This document shows, in pieces, positions 11,201-22,865 of a stretch of DNA of 64,000 nt; within the stretch, counting starts at the first letter, position 1; each line of letters starts with the position of its first letter. Below the pieces are notes generated by a model. The model searched no databases. It was not told the DNA's origin and was given only the letters and a program-made list of their open reading frames with translations. The DNA is from Owenia fusiformis (lineage: Eukaryota; Annelida; Polychaeta; Sabellida; Oweniidae). Position numbers and translations under genes: made by a program. The stretch spans positions 16,166,822 through 16,230,821 of the forward strand of contig CAIIXF020000008.1 in NCBI GenBank assembly GCA_903813345.2, in the 5' to 3' direction.

Positions 11201-12846
11201 TTTTCACCCATTTTTGCACTTTGAATCATTAGTAACTTCACCAATTTATAACATATTGTGAATCTTTTGGGAGATATTGTAATTGAGATGGTAATGAATA
11301 GATTGATAGGTCAATCATACATGTCGCTTGTAATTTTGTCACCCCCTATAGATCAGATTCTGCCTTTAAAGAACAGTTGTAAGTTTGAGTCATATACAAT
11401 TGAAAGATATAGAAAAACTTGCTTACATGATTGCATATCAACGATGAATGTTGGTTGAATAAATTCATCACTTCACCAGTTCGACAATGATGTTTGTCAG
11501 AAAAATCCCTTAGTCTATTAGTGACACGATCTGTTTCACAAAAATAGATTAAAAAACATGTAAGGAAGTAAAAAAACTCAAATTGTTGTCAAATTAGGTT
11601 GTTGGACTGAAGATATCATTGAAATCTTTACTATAATTTATCAAAATAGCTTACCGTCTATTCTAATATAATATATGCCATCACAATAACTTGAACAATT
11701 GATTTACTGGTGTCAGGCCCGTAACCAGGGAGGGTTGGGGGAACCTTGCCCCTCTGGTTAAAACTGTTTTTGAAATCACCATTCCGAGCACTTTTCAAGT
11801 GATTTTGGCCTTTGGCCGTCTTTGGGCCAAAGTTGTCAAAAGTGAACCCTTCCTGGAATTTTTTAAAAAGTGAACCCCCACCCCCTTGTCAAATCCTGGC
11901 TACGGGCCTGGACCTATAAAGGGATATGTATGACCACTAAATTTCATAAATGCAAATAGTTGTATTTCTTGTTATCATCAGAGGTACGAAGACCTTAATT
12001 CTATGATTTAAGGCAAATATACTACCTTCGATTTTATTCCACACATTGCCAAAGACCTCAATCGCTCTGCGATTTCAGTCTTTAAAAAATGAATAGAAAA
12101 CTCTTCAGTCATATATTGCACCATAAATCATAGAATCTCGGTCTTTAATCATTAAATAATTGTTTAATAAATTGTTACCTAGATTTGGGCAGATATCAGC
12201 CCATCTTTTATCATATGTAACGTCCTTGAGAAGGCCATAGAATTCATCACTGAGACAACTGCCGGTACAGCCTAGAAAATTCTTGAAATCTTCCCTACTC
12301 ATTTCCATCTGTTCTACCTTAAATGATTTTGAAACACATTTATTTGCCCATTATACATCAAGATGGCATTTTTAAAATTCGGTTTCAATTCTTAAATTCT
12401 TATTTTGATCTTATTTCCATGGAAAATGGAATGTTATACTTATCAAAAACAACACTGACAGAATGTCTTAACAACAAAAATAATTCCTAAAATATATGCC
12501 GGGGTATCAAAATAAACTGCGTGCAAGGGTAATGGCCATCAAAATCTCATGAATATGAATCAAAGTAACAGATACCAGTTTTAAGTTTTTTAGATGTTTG
12601 CTTTATTTATTCCACAGCAACTGGATTGAAAAAAGTTATTTCACAAAATATGATTGGAGCAAAGTACTGCCTTGCAGTTCAAAATATAATTCTTTTTTGG
12701 ATCACCCTATAATTTTTTAATAGAAGTGAATAAAATACACTTACTGGTGAGTAACGTTTAAAGATGTTCTTGGTCAGTTTTCCCTTAGCGTGTGGTGCAG
12801 CAAGGGCACATGTGGCCAAAAGGCACACAATGAACACAGACTGCAT
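8232..12846 (-). CDS. Secreted Cys-rich protein A with Ser/Tyr/Asp repeat tail
   Basis: Six coding exons, minus strand: 12745-12846, 12179-12317, 11427-11530, 10831-10951, 9438-9566, 8232-9019 (1,383 nt, 460 aa). All have AG/GT borders and phases 0,1,0,1,1. Signal peptide MQSVFIVCLLATCALA, then a basic NIFKR site. The Cys-rich body has LSDEFY...RWADICP in exon 2, HC/IC in exon 3, ICDD in exon 4 and IGC...SFPHI...YC in exon 5. The last exon begins ELPCMPRCERPQPE and continues with about 25 copies of a 9-residue unit, SSYDSSFYS or SSYDSSIYS, encoded by 27-bp repeats. It is secreted; the function is unknown to me. The Tyr/Ser/Asp tail suggests a structural, adhesive or matrix role (inference). 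It is nested in a TDRD9 intron on the opposite strand and is a paralog of the gene at 22,866-25,048. The short exon 3 is supported by 104-nt identity in length with the paralog and by the alignment. Confidence 0.87.
8256..8945 (-). repeat. 27-bp coding minisatellite in last exon of gene A
   Basis: About 25 head-to-tail 27-bp units. On the minus strand each encodes nine residues ending FYSS or IYSS. Variation is mostly at one codon (Phe/Ile) plus a few substitutions; no unit breaks the frame. Because 27 is a multiple of three, two other frames are open as well and give apparent proteins on both strands; only the SSYDSS frame follows from a splice acceptor in phase with the upstream exons. Confidence 0.9.
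9884..10668. repeat. 34-bp minisatellite bounded by 24-bp inverted repeats
   Basis: In intron 4 of gene A (between the exons at 10831 and 9566). About 17 copies of a 34-bp unit containing TTCTATTCTTATGCTAGGCA (9909-10487), followed by about five diverged ~30-bp units containing AGTAGATCTGTTCTTAT. The whole array lies between perfect 24-nt inverted repeats at 9884-9907 and 10645-10668 (GCAAACATGAGGTTTGAGCA...). This looks like a mobile element carrying tandem repeats rather than simple slippage. Confidence 0.8.
11714..11910. mobile_element. CAGGCCCGTAACCAGG MITE
   Basis: About 197 bp with inverted ends CAGGCCCGTAACCAGG and CCTGGCTACGGGCCTG and Pro-rich-looking C/G runs. A second copy is at 28845-29047. 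In intron 2 of gene A. Confidence 0.7.
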
Positions 12847-13242
12847 TGTTGTTGATGATTTTGAAACTAAAACAGAATGTGGGATCAGTCTTAATTGTTG
12901 TTGACGTTGTCATGCCATTTAAGGAAAATTAAGATTCAGAATAGAATATTAGTTTAGTTTCTGTAGTATTTATATAATTTTTCAAGATTGTGGAAAAAGC
13001 TATTATTGTTATCTGTAACGATTGTTTAATTTTATTTTTGTTCCCTTGTTTTGTTTTAGACATTATTAATATTCAATTTATAATGTCAAGTAGCATTTTC
13101 AATTAATTCTAAATTTTTGAGGTTGCTCTCTACTTCTTTCTATATTTCATAATTCATAAGTGTTTGTCAAAAATAATAATATAAAATTAATTCTTTTTCT
13201 TTCCTTTCTAATGAGATTGAAAAATTAAGAATGCTCTCTTAC

Positions 13243-13303
13243 CTTTGTACTTATGTGTAAAAAGTGAAGTAATATCAAAAAGGTATATACATGACTTTAT
13301 ATA
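13243..13303 (-). promoter_or_regulatory. Gene A TATA box and 5' non-coding exon
   Basis: On the minus strand TATATAAAG (13295-13303) is followed about 30 nt later by the likely transcription start and a short non-coding exon ending GTACAAAG|GTAAGAG at 13243. The partner acceptor TTCTGTTTTAG precedes exon 1 at 12866, 20 nt before the ATG. The same arrangement and nearly the same bases occur upstream of gene B. Confidence 0.75.
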
Positions 13304-16041
13304 CTAAATCATCCAAGCTAAATCTACAAGATTTTAATATTTAATTTATTCATTTGCAAGATGTTTTGAGAACCTACATAATTTGGAAAGCACTTAATAG
13401 CTAAGTGTCAATGACATGTTTGCATAGCTGCAGAAGTATGTTGCAAAATAAGTCTTCATTGCAGGTGTCTCTTGTACCAAAAGGCCATGGGTATATTTCT
13501 CCAAAATTTAGTAAGTTTCAAAGCTACAAAAAAGCTACAAAATCGCAAATTGCGTTTCTCGAAAACTTATATCTTTTTCAGAAGGTTATGAATGATAAAC
13601 TGTATGATGTCATGATTCTAGTTCCCATATTCCATTGTAGGGGTGTGGTGTTAAACTATAAGTATTATTACCACATTGCCAGGCCAGTTCTAGGGGTTTA
13701 AGTGCTAGTTTAGAAGGCATCCATTTTACTTTATCAACCTGAGCAATATGTGACGTCATAGTGATGGTCCATATTGCCGGTCAAGAATGCATTTAATGAC
13801 CAGCAATTTTCCCCGGGAAATTAGATATCGTTCAGTGCGTAACATTTTCTTGCTGTTTCAGTCCCGGTCATTAACGGTGGTAATAATACTAATAACGTCA
13901 TTTCTGCGGTTGGGCCTTCAGCCCTCGGTCCAATATTTCACTATATTGCCCTTCGAAAAGACGTTATTGTACTATTATGCAAGGACATCTAAGCATGTGA
14001 GTGAATATAGTTCGTAATGTTATCAACGGTGAAGCACTGATAATATATTGAAATTTAAATTGATATCAGACCAAAATGAATTTCTTATATACTTCAACTA
14101 TCTATGATATATAATTACTTTAAAAACGAACGTAAATACATGTAAGTGAAGTAAGATTTGCGAAAGACTTACAAGACCTCCAAAGATGTACATAAACTTA
14201 AAATAAAATCGCAAATGAGGTGTTTATTTATAACTTTGCGAAAAAAAGTTACTAATTTCGCAAAGTTACTAAATTTCGAGAAATGCAAGTTAAAAACAAA
14301 CAACAAATGGACTTACTAATTCGCAACTTTACAAACTTTCAAGAAATAAACCCCTGGTCAACAAAGATCATATGTTATTGTGATCCAGGACACTTTGACT
14401 GCATCACTCTTCATTCATTTATCATTTATATTTTCGTCGCACTTTGAGAAACTGCTATATTGGCATCGTATAGTATAGTGTTTAATATGGGTATGATGAA
14501 GTGTATGATCTGTAAAATTAATCACAGGATTTGAAAACTGATGATTTGTTGTGGTTTCTCATGTCAAGAAAGCTGACAAGAAAATTGAATAATCACATGA
14601 ACAAGAACCTTTATTGAATGACCATACCTCTGAGCATCTTAAGGGCAGGTTCACAATGCTTGTCCGAAATATATCATTTGATCATTGTGACTGGTTATGG
14701 TTGGAAAGGCCCTTTTCATGAAACAGCCAGCTACAATGATTTTAGTGAAAACATGTCTAGCCAAATTTAGCAACATATCAGGTTGATTATGCAATATAGA
14801 GAAGGGGACATTGTTGCTTTTGCAGAGAGATTCTATCAAAATCTTTTTGATATGCGCCACTCAATTTGAAAAATACTGGAGATTGCTGAAGAAAGTTACT
14901 TTTTATTTATAATAAATGTAAAAAACTAAAGAAAGAATTTGACTTTTGCCAAAGCACAATATAATTTTTCCCTTTGTTTGATAGAATAAAAACTTAATGT
15001 TAATGTCAGCTTTACTTGTATTTTCTCATAAAAGTGTTTTTTAATTTTTTTAATTTTTAATGATTAAGATCAACTTTTGCCTTTAAGTTAATTGCTCCCT
15101 GGCATTATGTAAATACACTGTACATTTTTATTTTTATAATTTCACCTAATCCATTTTTGTACAAATGGCATGTTTACTTTGCTTCACAAGTATAAAAAAA
15201 TATGTTACCAACTGAAAACATTTCAAAGGATTCTCTATTTTTAAGGTGGAACTTCAGTGTTGACCTACTTTTTTTCTACAATTCAGATTTCCTTGAAAAA
15301 AACTAGGTGAAAGATTTACTGATGTATAACAATATACAGTAGAACCTGTATATCTGAACACCTGGCTAATCCGAACACCTTCCAATTTGAACACTTTTTT
15401 TCGGTCCCATTTTTTCATCCCATTGACTCCCATGTTAAAAAAACCTTGAAATCTGAACACCTCCTAATTTGAACAGTGAACAACCAGATTTGAAAAAGTG
15501 ACCTGTCTGATCTGAACATTTTTATCATTAATCAACTGTCTGGACATTTCAATTAAAGCCACATATTGAGTCAATGTTAAACATGTATGTGAAAATTAGA
15601 AAGATTGAATGATGGGTTATTTCTGAATTTAATTTGATATTGCTTTCAATAAGAAAATCATTGCACAATTCAGATTTTCTTCAAAAAAGATTATGAGTTT
15701 TCTGAAACGCTAACTTTTAACTTTTTCAGTCACATTTTCAGAAGGCTGAAAAAGCTATTTCAGCATGGTAAGGGTCATTTTGACCATAACCATTGTGATC
15801 CTGGTCATTTAAATGTAAATGTAAATGATATATGACCATATATGGTCATATACCCTGCTATCTTACTTCAAAAAATTCTAAAATCCACATTTTTTTCATT
15901 TCCTGTTTGGTGTAAATGACAGGTGGTGGTAAACCCCTCTTTTAGCCCCCCCCCTACAAAACAAGTATATATTGACATGGAATTGAAGAGGACATATGAC
16001 TTATTACTTAAAATGTGATTTCTGAGAATTTAGACATTTCA
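13304..16041. other. TDRD9 intron upstream of gene A, repeats only
   Basis: No exon recognised. Holds a solo CGCACTTTGAGAAA repeat end (14,438), a pogo-like end at 15,338-15,400 (CAGTAGAACCTGTATATCTG) and a half copy of the 391-892 foldback (15,720-15,825). Confidence 0.55.
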
Positions 16042-16845
16042 CCCTTGGTATACGCAGCTAACGAAAATTGACCGGTACGGGTCAAAAGCTAATTTGAAAT
16101 ATATGATGCCTCCCGATGCTTTTAAGTACCCCAATTTTTTACAGATTTTTAAACGGACCAAAACTCTCTAAATGCGCATTTATGCTCTTTTCTCTCGAGA
16201 ACGACTGTCTCATTTTCACGATAACTTTTATTTAGTACTATAAGATCTATTTTTCTCCATCAAGGTATGATGTAAATGACATGCTATTTACATCTTGTGA
16301 GTTTCAATGACGCGCGTTTGATTTTATAAAAAATGCCAAACTTTGTGACAAAGAATTTCATCAGCTATTGCCCCGAACCGGTCCGTCTTCTCGTTGCAAG
16401 CAGATTGCCCCGAACCGGTTCGTCTTCTCGCTGCAAGCACTGAGGATATTCTTTGTCACAAAGTTTGGCATTTTTTATAAAATCAAACGCGCGTCATTGA
16501 AACTCACAAGATGTAAATAGCATGTCATTTACATCATACCTTGATGGGGAAAAATAGATCTTCTATGTTAGAAGTACTAAATAAAAGTTATCGTGAAAAT
16601 GAGACAGTCGTTCTCGAGAGAAAAGAGCATAAATGCGCATTTAGAGAGTTTTGGTCCGTTTAAAAATCTGTAAAAAATTAGGGTACTTAAAAGCATCGGG
16701 AGGCATCATATATTTCAAATTAGACACGAGGAAGTCAATATTGAGCAAGTTATGGCTGTTTTAAATTCAAATAAAACCGTTAACCCGTACCGGTCCAGCT
16801 TTTGACCCGTACCGGTCAATTTTCGTTAGCTGCGTATACCAAGGG
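16042..16845. mobile_element. 804-bp foldback element with a doubled 33-bp loop
   Basis: Near-perfect inverted repeat with arms of about 340 bp: left CCCTTGGTATACGCAGCTAA, right its complement ending at 16845. The loop holds two copies of a ~33-bp unit, GCCCCGAACCGGTCCGTCTT... at about 16371 and 16406. The right arm carries an extra ~75 bp (16,725-16,800) missing from the left. No protein coded. Confidence 0.82.
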
Positions 16846-17761
16846 TGCATTTGACCTTGACATTAGGGTGGTTTAAAGGTCAACTTTGAAAGATGCTATT
16901 TTTGTCAAAATTTTGCCGTTTTCTAATACAAGAAATGAAAGCAATTGGCTTAATTTTGATTTTGATTGATAATAAGACATGTGAATGGAAATAAAAATAT
17001 TTTTAATAAATTCTCACGAGCAATTACATGAAAATCTTGAGAATAAATCCCCTTATAGGCATTTTTGGGGGGACTAAATTTTCCTGTTTCTAAAATGAAT
17101 GTTCTTGTTGCCTTTTGGGACTCTAACAGTATCCTAATAGAAGCATGTTTTAAGAATTGGGATGTGATTATTATTTTAAACGCCCATTGGCATCTACATT
17201 GGAATTTGAAATTAAATGTCTGTATGGAGACTTAGTTTTAAAGTTATTTGCCAATTTGCAGTTCCCATATTTGAATTTCAATATATATCATAAAATATAA
17301 GGCAGCATCATGTATAAATGGCATGACACTCAAAAGATTGCCTAAAATAATTTCTACTTATTCCCTATTTAGAAAAACACTTAGGCCATTCAAAAAAAAT
17401 TATAATTAATGTCACTAAATTCTATGTTTTCAGAAAAAAACAAAATGTTCCCATGTACTTGTAATGCATATAAATGACAGAGGGAATTGTGATCATGAAT
17501 TATAATGTATTGAAATGAGTTCCAAGATTGATTAAATACTACATGTTTATAAGCTTTAGTATTGTCTTCATTCACAAGGTCATCTGAATCAAGAGATGTT
17601 ACTTGCTTTTCCACTAAGCGTTGTTGCATTTTCACTATTAAATAATATACACTGTATAAAACCCTTTAAATAAATAAAGGTTTTGTAGTTTTTAATATAA
17701 GGCCTTTCATCAGAATGCCAACATAAAATTAATTTTGAATGGCCTAATCTGTAGCTTCCTA
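16846..17761. other. TDRD9 intron, nothing recognised
   Basis: AT-rich sequence without exons or clear repeats. Confidence 0.5.
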
Positions 17762-17826
17762 GTCAACTCGTACCCAAGACAACTCGTACCCAAGACAACT
17801 CGTACCCAAGACAACTCGTACCCAAG
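17762..17826 (+). repeat. Four tandem 16-bp units CAACTCGTACCCAAGA
   Basis: Four copies left of the mariner element; three copies in reverse orientation lie right of it at 22238-22286. The pair looks like the ends of an older element into which the mariner inserted. Confidence 0.75.
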
Positions 17827-18570
17827 CTTATTTTCAGTATTGTGGGTGCATATTAGGGAAGAAATTGAGTTTGTAATGCTTTCATGTTATAAGGTGAATC
17901 AAATAAGCCTCAATATATTTTTGAATTTAGACGACATTTTTTCTCAATGGATCAGTAAAGCATTTTTTTTATTAAATAAAAGAAGTGCTTGAAGCGCTTG
18001 TTCTCAAAATTTTTTTGTCAAACATATATATAGATCGTTAGATCTAACACTTGTTCCAAACACTCATAAACATACAATATTTTGAAAAATGATTATAAAC
18101 ATATGTCTCTTCACTTGAACATCCTGAATCTGTGACCAATATAAAATAATAGTCAATATAAATTGACACTCAGCTCAAAATGTCATAAAATTAAATCAAT
18201 TTCTTCCGAAAATTCTTCTTCAAATTTTAAACTATTCTGAACAGTATGTTACAATTATAATATGTACAGGGTGATCCAGAAGTAACGTCAAAGATGTTGT
18301 AATTTTAAAAGTATTCATCAGATCTTCATGAAATTTGGTATACATGTACCCACAACATTTCTGAGTTACCATCTCAAAGATTGGAATTCAATCATTTCAT
18401 TGGTTGAAATTATGGTTGCTATAGTAACCCGATATCGCGTAACCCGGGGCAAATTACTTAACGTGTAATGCGTAATCTCAAAATATCAACAAGATCTGAA
18501 ATTGTTATATCCTCAACATTTTATTTCACAACAATATAAATCATACTATTGCACAGTTACTAATAATAGT

Positions 18571-19801
18571 TCATTCTACATAATTGCCACCATTTGCAAC
18601 ACATTTCTCATGTCTGGATACCCATTCCTTGAACACAGAATTAAATCCATTAGAACTCATTCCTTGTAGGGCTAGTACTACGGCATTTTTCAATTCCTCA
18701 CAGGATTGAAAATTATTTCCACTAAGGTTTCTTTTTAGTTCCCCATACAAATAAAAGTCACTGGGGGCAAGATCAGGTGAATAAGGGGCATGTTCAAGTT
18801 GTTGAAATCCAAGTGACTGTGTTGCTGGTCAGGATTGCAGTGTGCGTAGGGGCATTGTCCCAATGCAAGATAAACTGCTGCAGATGTCCGGGACGCTTTT
18901 TCCTCAGGGAACGTTGAAGATCACGCTTCAGAACCTGAAAAACAAATGTTTAATGGTTGTTAAACCAGTTGTTTCATTGATTGGATTTGGATTTGAATCA
19001 TGGCCATGGAGTTATAATTATATTGACAGTGAACAACATTTAAATACTTTAATTTAAAAATAAAATTCACAGTATGATGTATTATTAGAACAAATGATAT
19101 CTTACCTTTGCAATATAAACGGCATTAATTCTCTGGCCAATGGGAACAAAATGGGTTAACACCATTCCTCTAATGTCAAAGAATGTCACAACCATTTGTT
19201 TCTTTTGTGGAATTCCTGGTACTATTTTAGGCTTGGTTGGTGTTGGGGAGTTGTCATGTTTCCACGATGAACTTTGTTGCGTGGTCTCTGGGATGTAGAA
19301 TGATAGCAATGATTCGTCACTCGTAATGATCTTGTTAAGAAAGTCATCTCCATCTCTCCGATATTTTGCAAGAAAGTCCCTTGAAGCCTTAACACGCCGG
19401 TCTTTCTGCTCCTGTGTCAAGTCATGCGGCACCCATTTAGCAGACACCTTCTTTAACAGACAGTTCTTTGTCAGTATCCGTTGCACAGTCCCATAGCTCA
19501 GATCGTGTTTTTCAGCCAATTCTCTGATAGAAATTTGCCTATTGTCCATAACATCAGCTTCAATTGCTTTGATGGTTTGATCATCGAATGACGACACTGG
19601 CCTGCCTCCTCGCTGCTTGTCTACCACTTCATCATATCCACTGGAATACTTGTTAAACCACCTGTAAATGTTTCTCTCAGCAATGGCAGCTTTACCATAT
19701 GCCTTCTTTATCTGTCTTATAGTCTCTTTTACACCTTTCCCCAACTTTACACAGAACTTAATGTTTGTTCTTTGCTCTATTTTTCTCTGACTTGGCGCCA
19801 T
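18571..19801 (-). pseudogene. Mariner DD34D transposase, intron-containing, frameshifted
   Basis: Starts at 19801 (MAPSQRKIEQRT) with a helix-turn-helix region (ETIRQIKKAYG; GRPVSSFDDQ) and the first catalytic Asp in TSDES. Reading frame 19106-19801 ends at GCAAAG|GTAAGA; a second part from 18934 (TTTTTCAG|GTT) restores the family sequence (VLKRDLQRSL), giving an apparent 171-nt intron. Second Asp in HWDNAPTH, third in YSPDLAPSDFYLYG; spacing fits DD34D. The second part has one extra base (364 nt, not a multiple of 3) near 18820, between the second and third Asp, so as read it is not a full-length enzyme. Ends at TGA 18571. Confidence 0.85.
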
Positions 19802-19945
19802 CTTGAATTGGGTGGGTTAGTGTCCTTGGTCATGTTAGTATTTGTCATGGATGATGGAAGCAATTCAAAGAAATTGAAAGCTTTTTATGAATGCCTATTG
19901 TGACATCACAACTATTACATATTTGTTACCATGGCAACAAATATA

Positions 19946-21910
19946 ACAAGGCATTAACATGACAAAATGTCACCACCTAAAACAATTTGGTCAATTTAAA
20001 GCAAGTTGGAAAATACCTTTTGACCTTAAGAAGGTTTGATTTGAACTTCTTAGAACATGTAGATGATTTTGAAAAAAAAATTCGTCAATTTGAAGCAAGT
20101 TGAAAAAATACCTCTTTGACTTTTTTTGACATTGAGAAGGTCATTGAAGGTCAAATGTAAAGTCAGATTTGAACTTCTGAGAACATGTAGATGATTTTGA
20201 AAAAAAATTAGTCAATTTGAAGCAAGTTGAAAAAAGATCTTTTTGACCTTGAGAAGGTCATTGAAGGTCAAAGGTCAAATCTAAAGTCAAATTTGAACTT
20301 CTGAAAAGATGTAGATGATTTTGAAAAAAAAATTTGGTCAATTTGAAGCAAGTTGAAAACAGACCTTTTTGACCTTTTTTACCTTGAGAAGGTCATTAAA
20401 GGTCAAATGTCAAATCTAAAGTCAGATTTGAAGTTCTGAGAACATGTAGATGATTTTGAAAAAAAATTAGTCAATTTGAAGCAAGTTGAAAAAAGACCTT
20501 TTTGACCTTTTTGACCTTTTTTGACCTTGAGAAGGTCATTGAAGGTCAAATGTCAAATCTAAAGTCATATTTGAATTTCTGAGAACATGTAGATGATTTT
20601 GAAAAAAATTTTAGTCAATTTGAAGCAAGATGAAAAAATACCTTTTTGACCTTTTTTGACATTGAGAAGGTCATTGAAGGTCAAATGTCAAATCTAAAGT
20701 CAGATTTGAATTCCTGAGAACACGTAGATGATTTTGAAAAAATTTTTTAGTCAATTTGAAGCAAGTTGAAAAAAGACCTTTTTGACCTTTTTTGACTTTG
20801 AGAAGGTCATTGAAGGTCAAATGTCAAATCTTAAGTCAAATCTAAAGTCAGATTTGAATTCCTGAGAACACGTAGATGATTTTGAAAATTTTTTTAGTCA
20901 ATTTGAAGCAAGTTGAAAACAGACCTTTTTTGACCTTGAGAAGGTCATTGAAGGTCAAATGTCAAATTTTAAGTCAAATCTTAAGTCAGATTTGAATTTC
21001 TGAGAACACGTAGATGATTTTGAAAAAAAATTTAGTCAATTTGAAGCAAGTTGAAAACAGACCTTTTTGACCTTTTTTGACCTTGAGAAGGTCATTAAAG
21101 GTCAAATGTCAAATCTAAAGTCAGATTTGAATTTCTGAGAACATGTAGATGATTTTGAAAAAAAGAATTAGTCAATTTGAAGCAAGTTGAAAAAAGACCT
21201 TTTTGACTTTTTTTGACCTTGAGAAGGTCATTGAAGGTCAAATGTCAAATCTAAAGTCATATTTGAATTTCTGAGAACATGTAGATGATTTTGAAAAAAA
21301 AATTTAGTCAATTTGAAGCAAGATGAAAAAATACCTTTTTGACCTTTTTTGACATTGAGAAGGTCATTGAAGGTCAAATGTCAAATCTAAAGTCAGATTT
21401 GAATTTCTGAGAACATGTAGATGATTTTGAAAAAAAAATTTAGTCAATTTGAAGCAAGTTGAAAACAGACCTTTTTGACCTTTTTTGACCTTGAGAAGGT
21501 CATTGAAGGTCAAATGTCAAATCTAAAGTCAGATTTGAAGGTCAAATGTCAAATCTAAAGTCAAATCTAAAGTCAGATTTGAATTTCTGAGAACATGTAG
21601 ATGATTTTGAAAAAAAATTTTGTCAATGTGAAGCAAGTTGAAAAAAGACCTTTTTGACCTTGAGAAGCGCATTGAAGGTCAAATGTCAAATCTAAAGTCA
21701 GATTTGAACTTCTGAGAACATGTAGATGATTTAGAAAAAAATTGAAGTCAGTCTAAACAGTATTTGTTAAGTTATAGGAAGTTGTAAGAAATTGTTACAG
21801 ACGCCGGACGCCAACCGCCGGACGCCAACCGCCAACCTCCAACCGCCGGACGCCGTCGCAAAAAAACGGAGACCATAACAATATGTCACCACTTTTGGTG
21901 GTGACATAAA
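19946..21910 (-). mobile_element. TGTCACCAC-family element with ~130-bp minisatellite
   Basis: One end reads AAGGCATTAACATG...TGTCACCAC, the other TATGTCACCAC(TTTT)GGTGGTGACATA, a terminal hairpin. Between them are about 14 units of roughly 130 bp (19985-21740) with GTCAATTTGAAGCAAGTTGA, GACCTTGAGAAGGTCA and AACATGTAGATGATTTTG. Inserted in the mariner element. Same family as copies at 3080, 29590, 30727, 53785 and 62865. Confidence 0.75.
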
Positions 21911-22237
21911 AATCATAGAAAACAAACAATGAACATTTTCAAATGTTACTGACTTTTTAAATTAGAGAAATTCACAAAAACGTTATGGTTTCTCTTCAAT
22001 TTGCCCCGGGTTACGCGATATCGGGTTACTATAGCAACCATAATTTCAACCAATGAAATGATTGAATTCCAATCTTTGAGATGGTAACTCAGAAATGTTG
22101 TGGGTACATGTATACCAAATTTCATGAAGATCTGATGAATACTTTTGAAATTACAATGTCTTTGACGTTACTTCTGGATCACCCTGTATATCTATTCACA
22201 TTCCCAGTCCAATGCTTGATTCAAAACAAAATATATA

Positions 22238-22286
22238 CTTGGGTACGAGTTGTCTTGGGTACGAGTTGTCTTGGGTACGAGTTGAC
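22238..22286 (-). repeat. Three inverted 16-bp units matching 17762 array
   Basis: CTTGGGTACGAGTTGT three times, the reverse complement of the array at 17762-17826, 52 bp beyond the right mariner terminus. Confidence 0.75.
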
Positions 22287-22779
22287 CAGTTACCAATCTG
22301 TACATACATATATATGTCTAATGGTCCTAAAGACTATACTCAAGAAGGAATTTATGGTGTCTTGTCACATCATGGGTGTAGGTTTTGCCACAAGGAGACA
22401 AAAGACAAAACTGCACTACTCTACTACTTATTGGCTATTTCCATCATGTAATGTGCAAATAACTAGAGATTTAATAGCATTTGTTTTGTTCAATAGGATT
22501 TGCTGCTCCAAGGAGTTGCTGATTTTCAAGTAATAATTGTTAAATTCAGGAATAATTGTTTAAAGACCTAATATAAAATTTACGTTTGTGCAGCAAACTT
22601 GATCATGAACAAGGAAATGAGCTACAGCTACATATATTATGTACAATGATCACAAGGAGTTTGTGCATAGGAATGACCACGAGTGCTCAAAGAATTTAAA
22701 TCACATCATTTTTATTCTTGGATTGTATTTTTAACCATTTGCTAGAAAACAAAACATGATGATATGCTTTTAGCAGTAA

Positions 22780-22785
22780 TTTATT
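22780..22785 (-). terminator. Poly(A) signal of gene B
   Basis: AATAAA on the minus strand about 81 nt past the gene B stop codon at 22866. Confidence 0.55.
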
Positions 22786-22865
22786 TCATGTAAACTATTA
22801 GTCAAGTACATTCATAAATTACTTTATCAGATATATTCTGATTCTATATTGAGCTCATCTTTGCC

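Larger units (their letters stand above)
18267..22186 (-). mobile_element. Mariner-type element with 189-bp inverted repeats, interrupted
   Basis: Near-perfect terminal inverted repeats of about 189 bp (18267-18455 and 21998-22186) begin CAGGGTGATCC and are flanked by TA on both sides, the mariner target. The element holds a transposase on the minus strand and, between its 5' end and the right terminus, a 1.96-kb minisatellite element (19946-21910). Removing that insert leaves about 2.0 kb. Confidence 0.88.

Noticed and set aside
11258-11458. 66-aa plus-strand frame
   Set aside because: Overlaps exon 3 of gene A on the other strand; no family features of its own.
12012-12057. Alternative exon 3 for gene A (minus strand, after AAATCGCAG)
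   Set aside because: Phase-compatible but short and unlike gene B; the 104-nt exon at 11427-11530 matches gene B in length, phase and residues.
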